A DNA stretch of 13,839 nt from JBIOWF01 sp044868295 (lineage in GTDB: Bacteria > Actinomycetota > Actinomycetes > Streptosporangiales > Streptosporangiaceae), in contig JBIOWF010000250.1 in the NCBI GenBank assembly GCA_044868295.1, positions 1 through 13,839 of the forward strand, read 5' to 3'. The notes beneath the pieces were generated by a model, which did no database searches, was not told where the DNA came from, and worked only from the letters and a program-made list of their open reading frames with translations. Of this stretch, positions 6,022 through 11,987 are shown one piece after another. The stretch's first letter is position 1. Each line of letters starts with the position of its first letter. A program made the translations under genes and the position numbers.

Positions 6022-6064
6022 AATCAGGACACCGTCTTTAATGAGCGCAAATCAGGACAGCGTC
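6022..6064. repeat. Direct repeat pair, 28-base spacing, over the kinase stop codon
   Basis: AATCAGGACACCGTC (6022-6036) and AATCAGGACAGCGTC (6050-6064) differ at one base. The second copy runs into the stop codon (6063-6065) of the three-domain kinase. Spacing is close to three helical turns, compatible with a regulator binding both copies just upstream of the candidate promoter at 5987-6015. A local duplication is the alternative. Confidence 0.5.
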
Positions 6065-8321
6065 ACGCGCAGGCGCCAGTCGACTTTGTGAGAGTCGACG
6101 CGCCGCTCGCCGCCACGGGAGAGGTCTTCGCCGTGACCCCATAGGTCGAGCCACACGGCACGCGGGAATAGGTGAACTTCGGCGTCACCGTGTAGCTCGT
6201 CTTCCCCGACAGGCTGATCGTCTGCGAACCGGCCGTCCTGCCGCCGAGCAGCCACGTGACGGTGAGCCGTACGAGCTTGGTGTTCTCGGTCGTCACCGTG
6301 ATCGCGGAGGTCGCCACCGTCGACGCCCGGGTCAGGCGTAGCACCTGGACCTTGGTCACGGCCGCCGGGCAGTCCACCTTGACCGACTTCGACACGCCGC
6401 CCGACGGCGCGCCCGGGTCGGTGGACGCCGTGAAGGTGACCGTGTCGTCGCAGGGCCGCCGGTCGAAGGTGAAGGAGAACGTGTGCGTGTAGGCGGTCTT
6501 CCCGGACAGGTGGGCGATTTGCTGCTTGACCGGGCCGCCGGAGGTGGCGAAGTCGCCGACGAGATCGATCTGGCCGGTTCCGTCAGTGGTGACCTGGACC
6601 TTCGCGGTCGCCACCCGTGCGTCGGCCATGGTCAGCGAGACGACCTTGAGCCCGGTGACCTTGGTCGGGCAGGCCGGGACCTTGGCGGTGGCGGTCTGCG
6701 CTCCGTTTCCCGAGGAAGGCGCGGTCGTCGCGGTCATGCCCCACGTGCCGCCGCACGGCCGCCCGCCGAGGTCGTGGGCGACCGCCTTGACATACTTCTT
6801 GGCGCCCTGGAGCGACATCGTCTGCGTGCCGACCACGGCGCCGTTGACGGTGAACTTCACGGTCAGCGTGACCTTGGCCGTGCCGCTGGTCACCACCGTC
6901 ACCGTGCCCTTCGCGACCGGCGCCACCGCCGAACGGCCCGTGGCCGCGCTACGGCTCGCGGTGCCGTTCGAGCCCAAGGGGGTCATGGATAGCGCCGCGG
7001 CGACGGGCTGCCCGCCGGTGCCGAGGGAGAGGCCGCTCACCTGCACGCTGACGACCTTGGTGGCCGGCGAGACGGACGGTGAGGGCGACGGCGAAGGGGA
7101 CGGCGAAGGGGACGGCGAGGGTGTCGGAGACGGGCCGGCCGGCGAGCTGGGCGAGGGTGAGGGGACGGCCTCGCTCTGGGTGGGCGTCGGGCTGGGCTCA
7201 TCAGGGGTCGGCGTCTGCGGTGGGCTGAGCGAGGGGGTGGGCGACCCGCTGATCGAAGGTGCGGCGTTCATGGGGACCGGGCCGTTCGGCCCGCTCTTGT
7301 CCGCCGAGCTGAGCGCGAACACGGTGATGCCGCCACCGGCGACGACCAGCAGGGCCGTTCCGGCGACGAGCCGTCCGGCGTTCCGCCGGAGCGTGCCCAG
7401 CGCGGTCTGGAACAACGAGGTGCCGACCTCGGCGGAGGGCGGCTGATTGAGCGGGAACAGACCGGCGAGCAGGGCGGCCAGCGCGGCCAGCTTCCGGCGG
7501 CCCCTCTCCTCCCAGTCGGCGCTGTACGCGGCGGCGGCCACCTCTTCGAGTTCGGCGACGAAGAGCGCGGCGCTCCCCGGGCGCAACTCGGGATCCTTCG
7601 CCATGCCGCGCTCGATGAGGCCGCGCACCGGTTCGGGCGCCTCGTCGGACGGGATGGGCGCGGTCTGGTGCATGTGCATCAGCACCGCGTGCTCGGTCGC
7701 CTGGTAGGGCCGGTGCCCGGTGAGGCATTCGAAGAAGACCGCGGTCGCCGCGTACACGTCGGAGGCGGGCGACGCCGGGTGCCCCGCCCACTGCTCCGGA
7801 GCCATGTAGGGCGGTGTCCCGGCCGGGGCGATCGCGTCTCCGGCCCGTACGGCGACGCCGAAGTCGACGAGCTTGCTGGCCCCGTCGCCCTGGACGAGGA
7901 TGTTCTCCGGCTTGTAGTCGCGGTGAACGACGCCGATCTCGTGCGCCGCGGACAGGCCGAGCAACGATCCCTTGAGCACGACCAGGGCCGCCTCCGGGCC
8001 GGTGGCGCCCTCCTGGCGCAGCAGCGCGCGCAGCGAGGCCCCGCTGACCAGCTCCATCACGATGGCCGCGCCCGACGACGACTCCACATACTCGTACAGC
8101 TGGGCCACGTGCGGGTCGGCGACCTCGACCAGCAGGGCGGCCTCTTCGCGGAAACGCTCGAGGAAGCCCGGCTGCCCACGCAAGTCCTCGGAGAGGTACT
8201 TGATGGCCACGTGGGCGCCGGACGCCTCGTGCACCGCCAGGACGACCTGGCCGCCACCACCCACGCCGAGCCGGCGTACCACGGAGTACCCGGGCACACC
8301 CCAGTCGCCGTGGGTAGCCAT
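6063..8321 (-). CDS. Transmembrane Ser/Thr protein kinase with three Cys-paired ectodomains
   Basis: A 752-aa Hanks-type kinase. Kinase domain about 8-262: LGVGGGGQV loop, Lys41 (AIKYL), HRDYKPEN (133-140), DFG (153-155), APE (174-176). All catalytic residues are present, but the activation segment between DFG and GTPPY contains no Ser, Thr or Tyr. A WEERGRRKLAALAAL juxtamembrane segment resembles that of the neighbouring kinase. One transmembrane helix (about 318-338) leads to a Ser/Pro-rich stalk (about 355-420) and then three roughly 100-residue beta-rich repeats. Each ends with a cysteine pair: 523/551, 624/651 and 723/751, the last Cys being the penultimate residue. The ectodomain is probably a sensor or envelope binder (inference). 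I chose ATG 8321 because AGGAGG lies 4 nt upstream and the N-terminus then matches the paralogue; ATG 8348 has no such site. It is the first gene of the kinase block. Confidence 0.95.
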   Translation of the reverse strand: MATHGDWGVPGYSVVRRLGVGGGGQVVLAVHEASGAHVAIKYLSEDLRGQPGFLERFREEAALLVEVADPHVAQLYEYVESSSGAAIVMELVSGASLRALLRQEGATGPEAALVVLKGSLLGLSAAHEIGVVHRDYKPENILVQGDGASKLVDFGVAVRAGDAIAPAGTPPYMAPEQWAGHPASPASDVYAATAVFFECLTGHRPYQATEHAVLMHMHQTAPIPSDEAPEPVRGLIERGMAKDPELRPGSAALFVAELEEVAAAAYSADWEERGRRKLAALAALLAGLFPLNQPPSAEVGTSLFQTALGTLRRNAGRLVAGTALLVVAGGGITVFALSSADKSGPNGPVPMNAAPSISGSPTPSLSPPQTPTPDEPSPTPTQSEAVPSPSPSSPAGPSPTPSPSPSPSPSPSPSPSVSPATKVVSVQVSGLSLGTGGQPVAAALSMTPLGSNGTASRSAATGRSAVAPVAKGTVTVVTSGTAKVTLTVKFTVNGAVVGTQTMSLQGAKKYVKAVAHDLGGRPCGGTWGMTATTAPSSGNGAQTATAKVPACPTKVTGLKVVSLTMADARVATAKVQVTTDGTGQIDLVGDFATSGGPVKQQIAHLSGKTAYTHTFSFTFDRRPCDDTVTFTASTDPGAPSGGVSKSVKVDCPAAVTKVQVLRLTRASTVATSAITVTTENTKLVRLTVTWLLGGRTAGSQTISLSGKTSYTVTPKFTYSRVPCGSTYGVTAKTSPVAASGASTLTKSTGACA
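7077..7124. repeat. 12-base tandem repeat encoding a Ser-Pro stalk
   Basis: Four units of about 12 bases (consensus CGGCGAAGGGGA on the plus strand, with the central two identical) encode Ser-Pro dipeptides in the extracellular stalk of the three-domain kinase. Such arrays expand and contract by slippage in whole codons, so stalk length may vary between strains. Confidence 0.75.
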
Positions 8322-8418
8322 GGGGCCTCCTGAAGTGGATGGTGCCATTTGGAAGACGTCCCGTCAGGGGAATCGGTTCGCCAAAGTGTGCCGAATCATC
8401 ATGCTTCTCCGCTATCCC

Positions 8419-9054
8419 TCAACGTGAGCTGATATGCGCGGGCACCGGGATGCCCGCGGCGAGACGTGGATCAGGCACCGGCGCACCCCAGCCGACCTGC
8501 AGCGGCAGCACTCCCGCCCAAACAGGCAGCTCGTAGTCCTCCTCGTCGTCCACCGGAGGGCCCTGCCGCACCTTGACGGAGGCCTCGTCCAGAGACAGGG
8601 CCAGCACGGTCGTCGCGGCCATCTCCTTACGGTCGGGCAGCCGCACGACATCCCATTGGCCGGGGGCGAGTTGCTCGGTGAGCGCGCGCAGGCCGTCGAG
8701 GCGCTCCTCCTCGTCCGTGACGACTCGTGGCACGCCGTAGATCATCGCCGACCGGTAGTTCGCCGAGTGGTGGAAGGCCGAGCGGGCCAGCACGACGCCG
8801 TCGACGTGCGTCACGGTCACGCATACCGGCTGGTCGAGCGCCGCGCGCAGGGACGTGGCGCCGGTGGAGCCGTGCAGGTAGAGAGTGTCGCCGATCCGGC
8901 CGTACGCGGTGGGGATCACCATCGGCGAGTCGTTCACCAGCACTCCGAGATGGCAGATCAATCCGGCGTTCAGGACGGCGTAGAGGTCGGCGCGGTCGGT
9001 ACGGCCACGCTCCTTGGCACGGTTCAGGGAGGTCCGCTGGGTGGTGGAAAGCAT
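8419..9054 (-). CDS. Pyridoxamine 5'-phosphate oxidase-family flavoprotein (FMN-binding split barrel)
   Basis: The product is 211 aa from the chosen start. It resembles the flavin-nucleotide-binding, PNPOx-like group (COG3467 type): VLNAGLICHLGVL, a barrel strand PMVIPTAYGRIGDTLYLHG, then a Gly-Ala-Thr-Ser loop and the motif SAFHHSANYRSAMIYG. Members bind FMN or related cofactors; the substrate is not deducible, and this is not the biosynthetic PdxH. The gene is divergent from a MocR regulator, a frequent pairing that suggests MocR control. I chose ATG 9054 because TAACTT (9062-9067 on this strand) lies exactly 7 nt upstream, giving a leaderless mRNA. The longer TTG start at 9075 would add a TTA codon, rare in such GC-rich genomes, and would run into the operator. 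Confidence 0.85.
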   Translation of the reverse strand: MLSTTQRTSLNRAKERGRTDRADLYAVLNAGLICHLGVLVNDSPMVIPTAYGRIGDTLYLHGSTGATSLRAALDQPVCVTVTHVDGVVLARSAFHHSANYRSAMIYGVPRVVTDEEERLDGLRALTEQLAPGQWDVVRLPDRKEMAATTVLALSLDEASVKVRQGPPVDDEEDYELPVWAGVLPLQVGWGAPVPDPRLAAGIPVPAHISSR

Positions 9055-9060
9055 GTCCGT

Positions 9061-9067
9061 TAAGTTA
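9061..9067. promoter_or_regulatory. Face-to-face overlapping -10 boxes of the divergent pair
   Basis: On the minus strand TAACTT (9062-9067) sits 7 nt before the flavoprotein ATG. On the plus strand TAAGTT (9061-9066) would start transcription of the regulator gene near 9074. Both fit TANNNT and occupy almost the same bases, so the two promoters should compete. No convincing -35 is seen on either side. Confidence 0.4.
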
Positions 9068-9073
9068 GTTGCC

Positions 9074-9100
9074 AAGTGGACCTGTGGAACATGTCCACTA
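9074..9100. promoter_or_regulatory. AGTGGAC half-sites, candidate MocR operator
   Basis: AGTGGAC (9075-9081) and its exact reverse complement GTCCACT (9093-9099) form an inverted repeat 18 bp centre to centre. A third related copy, GTGGAAC (9084-9090), lies in direct orientation. From memory, the motif resembles the AAAGTGG-type site reported for PdxR, a MocR protein of Corynebacterium. It overlaps the start region of the regulator gene and the upstream region of the flavoprotein promoter, so one bound protein could control both and autoregulate. Confidence 0.55.
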
Positions 9101-10509
9101 AGGGCAATAAGCGGGGGACCACTTTGCGAGCGAACGTCGACCTACCGCTGGTGGTGGACCGGGGGTCCGCCGTTCCGCTGGCCGTACAGGTCGGCGACCA
9201 GCTTCGCGAGGCCATGCACGGCGGGGTGCTGAAAGCGGGGGAGCGGCTGCCGTCCAGCCGCGGCCTCGCGTCGACGCTGGGCGTGAGCCGCACCGTCGTG
9301 ACCGAGGCATATCAACAGCTCTACGCCGAAGGATGGCTCAACGGCCGGCACGGCTCGGGGACCTACGTCGCCGACGTGACGATTCAGGTGGTCCCTCCGG
9401 TTTCTCCGGTTCGAGCGGTCCCTCCGGGTCGGCGGCGCGGAGCTGCTCCGCCGCGCCATGGGCAGGTGGTGGACCTGCGGCCGGGACGGCCGTGGGCGCT
9501 CGACTACGACGTCGCGGCATGGCGGCGGGCCTGGCGCGCCGCCGGGCACCTCGACCTGTCGGACGAGCCTGACCCCTACGGCCATCCGGGACTGCGTGAG
9601 TCGCTCGCCGACCACCTCCGGAGGGCGAGAGCCGTACCGGCCGGGGCGGGGAACGTGATGGTCACGCGCGGGACCGGCAACGGGCTGGATCTCATCGCCG
9701 CCACGCTGGTCCGGACCGGCGAGCGGGCGGGCGTGGAGGAGCCGGGCTACCAGAAGGCCAGGAACATCTTCGCCGCGCGTGGGGCCGAGATCGTCCCCTG
9801 CCCCGTCGACGAGCAGGGAGTGATCGTCGAGGAGTTGCCGGACGATCTGCGGCTGCTCTACACCACGCCCGCGCACCAATATCCGGTGGGCGGGCGATTG
9901 CCGATCCCACGCCGGGAGCGGCTGCTCGCGTGGGCCCGTCGTACCGGCGCGATCATCGTGGAGGACGACTACGACGCGGAGTTCCGCTACGACGTCGCGC
10001 CGCTGCCCGCCCTCTACGGCCTCGACCCCGGCCAGGTGGTGCTCCTCGGCACCCTGTCGAAGTCGCTCAGCCCCGATGTCGGGGTCGGCTGGCTGGTCGC
10101 CCAGGAGGGGTTGCTCGCCGCGATCGCCGTGCGCCGCACGATGCTCACCGACCGGACGTCCGGGCCCGTGCAGCAGGCCGTCGCGACCCTCCTCGAACAC
10201 GGCGACCTGGACCGGCACCTGCGCCGGATGCGGCTGGAGTACGCCCGGCGCAGGGCGGTCATCGTGGAGATCCTCGGACCGCTCGTTCGTGGGGACACCG
10301 CAGGCCTGCACGTCATGATCGAGCTGCCGGCGGAGGCCGTGAAGGACGTGGCCGAGCGGGCACACGAGCGCGGCGTGCTGCTGGACACGACGGATCGGCA
10401 TCACCTTGGCCCGCCACGAGTGCACGGCCTCGTGCTGGGCTACGGGTCGGCCTCCCTGGCCGGCGTCCGGCGCGGCTGCGCGGTCATCGCGGAGCTGATC
10501 GGCCGTTGA
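9076..10509 (+). CDS. MocR-type (GntR family) regulator with aminotransferase-like PLP domain
   Basis: The 477-aa product has the standard MocR layout. An N-terminal winged helix-turn-helix (about 34-98, with PSSRGLASTLGVSRTVV) is followed by a Pro/Arg-rich linker (106-130). A fold-type I aminotransferase-like domain (about 135-477) carries TPAHQYPVG, VEDDYDAEF (cofactor Asp in the DDYD) and GTLSKSLSP, where Lys329 should form the PLP Schiff base. Such regulators sense PLP or its adducts and often control vitamin B6 or amino-acid genes. The divergent PNPOx-like gene is the probable target, with AGTGGAC sites between them. The start is uncertain: GTG 9076 lies just after a candidate -10 but overlaps the operator, ATG 9091 lacks a ribosome binding site, and TTG 9124 has GGGGGA at 5-nt spacing and would begin near the conserved DLPLVVDR. 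The 3' end overlaps the convergent amidase-like gene. Confidence 0.93.
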   Translation: MDLWNMSTKGNKRGTTLRANVDLPLVVDRGSAVPLAVQVGDQLREAMHGGVLKAGERLPSSRGLASTLGVSRTVVTEAYQQLYAEGWLNGRHGSGTYVADVTIQVVPPVSPVRAVPPGRRRGAAPPRHGQVVDLRPGRPWALDYDVAAWRRAWRAAGHLDLSDEPDPYGHPGLRESLADHLRRARAVPAGAGNVMVTRGTGNGLDLIAATLVRTGERAGVEEPGYQKARNIFAARGAEIVPCPVDEQGVIVEELPDDLRLLYTTPAHQYPVGGRLPIPRRERLLAWARRTGAIIVEDDYDAEFRYDVAPLPALYGLDPGQVVLLGTLSKSLSPDVGVGWLVAQEGLLAAIAVRRTMLTDRTSGPVQQAVATLLEHGDLDRHLRRMRLEYARRRAVIVEILGPLVRGDTAGLHVMIELPAEAVKDVAERAHERGVLLDTTDRHHLGPPRVHGLVLGYGSASLAGVRRGCAVIAELIGR

Positions 10510-11110
10510 CCAGGAGGCGAAGCTCGTCGCGCGGCCGAGGGACCTCGAACGACGGGGTCTCGGCAGGGCAGAGCTCGCCGACGATCCGGCCGACGTCGAT
10601 GGGGCCCGGATCGCCCTCGAAACTCCCGGGCACCTGCGAGTGGCCGAAGTGCCCTCCGCGCGCCCACAGGCGGGGGCTGCGGTCGGCCGCGAGCGAGTGC
10701 GGGAAGGGCAGGGGCGGCCCGGCGGGCCAGCTCCGCGGGACCTCCCATGAATCGAGCCATGCGAGGATCTCGTCGAGGCCCTCCAGTTTGCCGTCCGTGA
10801 ACGGCTCGTGCATCGAGCCGAGCACCCGGATCTGGACGCAGACCCGGCCGTGTCGGCCCTGATCGCCGTCGAGGCCGCAGGCGGCGCGCATGGGCGGGAG
10901 CGACTGCGCCATCTGCCCCGTGACGGGATTCCACACCAGATGAGCGGGGCGTTTCAGCTGGATGAGACGTTGGGCGACGGATTTGGCCGAGACCCCGAGG
11001 GGATCCGCCGGCCAGATGAACCAGACGGCCCGTGGAGCTCCGCCGTTCATCGGGCCGGAGTCCCCGGGAGCGGGAATTCGACTGGCGCCGGGCAGCCATG
11101 CATGGGCCAC
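10484..11110 (-). CDS. N-acetylmuramoyl-L-alanine amidase-like protein
   Basis: The 208-aa product resembles an actinobacterial group related to the amidase_2 fold. It has HLVWNPVTGQMAQSLPP (57-73), RVCVQIRVLG (89-98), LDEILAWLDSW (112-122) and the signature RGGHFGHSQVPG then GDPGPID (151-172). Amidase_2 enzymes cut the muramoyl-Ala bond of peptidoglycan with zinc held by two His and one further ligand. The C-terminal His and DPG are visible, but the early His expected after AVW in related proteins (VWHxT as I recall them) is Phe31 here (AVWFIWPAD), so activity is doubtful. No signal peptide or membrane helix is seen, so wall access is unexplained. The GTG start is supported by GAGGGGG 4 nt upstream. 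The 3' end overlaps the convergent MocR gene by 26 bases. Family assignment is from memory of motifs. Confidence 0.7.
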   Translation of the reverse strand: MAHAWLPGASRIPAPGDSGPMNGGAPRAVWFIWPADPLGVSAKSVAQRLIQLKRPAHLVWNPVTGQMAQSLPPMRAACGLDGDQGRHGRVCVQIRVLGSMHEPFTDGKLEGLDEILAWLDSWEVPRSWPAGPPLPFPHSLAADRSPRLWARGGHFGHSQVPGSFEGDPGPIDVGRIVGELCPAETPSFEVPRPRDELRLLVNGRSAPR

Positions 11111-11131
11111 TGTGCCCCCTCAAGTCCGCGG

Positions 11132-11175
11132 TCGCCAGGTTTCTCCCCTTATGTGCTCTGGCTGACACCTGGCGA
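11132..11175. repeat. Perfect 9-bp inverted repeat between deacetylase and amidase-like genes
   Basis: TCGCCAGGT (11132-11140) and ACCTGGCGA (11167-11175) are exact reverse complements around a 26-base AT-richer interior. On the minus strand this is a stem-loop right after the deacetylase stop codon and just upstream of the amidase-like gene. It could act as a terminator or attenuator of the glycan operon, or as an operator for the next gene. There is no T-run. A competing inner pair (TCCCC 11144-11148 with GGGGA 11178-11182) allows alternative folds. Confidence 0.45.
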
Positions 11176-11186
11176 ACGGGGATTTG

Positions 11187-11987
11187 TTACTGGCGAGTGG
11201 CGATCCGGCGCAGGCCGTACCGGGTGCGCCGGACGATCGCGTAGCCCTTGGTGAGCGCCCGTTCCTTCAGGTAGACGAGAGGCACGCCGCGGCCCTCCAC
11301 CGCGAGCCGGAATTTGGCCATCGTGGTGCCGCGGCCGACCGTCAGCCGCGGGATGGCCAGCAGGTCGTGCCGGTCGGCCGCGATCGCGTTGCTGACCGCG
11401 CACGCCGCCCAGTAGCCCGCCTTGCGCACCTCCCTGCGCACCCTGGCGCTGGAGTAGCCGTACGGGTAGGCCATCGTGGTCACCGGCCGGCCGATCTCGT
11501 CCTCCAGCAGCCCCTTGTTGCGCCGCAACTCGTCGCGGAGGTGCCGGTCGGAGATCTGGTCGAGCTGCGGATGGCTGTGACTGTGCCCGGCGATCTCCGC
11601 GCCGTGCGCGGCCGCCTCGCGAGCCTGGGTCCAGGACAGCATCCGGCCGAGCGGCCGGCCCGCCGCCGCGGCCCCCGCGTCGTCCACCCAGCCGCTGGTC
11701 AGGAAGACCGTGGAGGGGAAGCCGAACCGGTCGAGCACGGGCAGCGCCTCGGTGTGGAAATCGGCGTAGCCGTCGTCGAATGTGATCACGACCGGGCGGT
11801 CGGGCAGGCTACGCCCGGTGCCGTTCAGCGACGCCACCAGGTCCGCCACCGTCAGCGGGGTGAACCCGCGATCCTTCAGGTATCCGAGGTGGTCGGCGAA
11901 GTCCGAGGGGCGTACGGCCAGCGGCCGGGTCTCCTCCGTGGGACGGTCGGAGACCGAGTGGTACATCAGAATGGGCACACGAGTCAT
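11187..11987 (-). CDS. Polysaccharide deacetylase (NodB homology domain, carbohydrate esterase 4)
   Basis: The product is 266 aa from the chosen start. It has PILMYHSV (5-12), the metal and catalytic motif TFDDGY (69-74, Asp71/Asp72), the HSxxHP zinc motif as HSHSHP (135-140) and YPYGYSS (174-180), so the enzyme should be active. CE4 enzymes remove N- or O-acetyl groups from chitin-like glycans, peptidoglycan or exopolysaccharide. No signal peptide or membrane segment is visible, so it may act in the cytoplasm on a lipid-linked precursor or associate with the glycosyltransferases (inference). ATG 11987 forms an ATGA overlap with the upstream glycosyltransferase stop and has GAGGAT 6 nt upstream; this is preferred over an in-frame start 42 bases upstream. 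It is the third gene of the operon. Confidence 0.93.
   Translation of the reverse strand: MTRVPILMYHSVSDRPTEETRPLAVRPSDFADHLGYLKDRGFTPLTVADLVASLNGTGRSLPDRPVVITFDDGYADFHTEALPVLDRFGFPSTVFLTSGWVDDAGAAAAGRPLGRMLSWTQAREAAAHGAEIAGHSHSHPQLDQISDRHLRDELRRNKGLLEDEIGRPVTTMAYPYGYSSARVRREVRKAGYWAACAVSNAIAADRHDLLAIPRLTVGRGTTMAKFRLAVEGRGVPLVYLKERALTKGYAIVRRTRYGLRRIATRQ

Noticed and set aside
7071..7130. Short regular repeats that might suggest a CRISPR-like array
   Set aside because: There are no spacers; the units are contiguous 12-mers inside a coding region encoding Ser-Pro.
8322..8348. Upstream ATG at 8348 as start of the three-domain kinase
   Set aside because: No ribosome binding site precedes it, whereas AGGAGG sits just before ATG 8321 and the shorter N-terminus matches the paralogue.
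9142..10425. 427-codon minus-strand open frame opposite the MocR gene
   Set aside because: Shadow of the MocR coding sequence; no motif or plausible start context.
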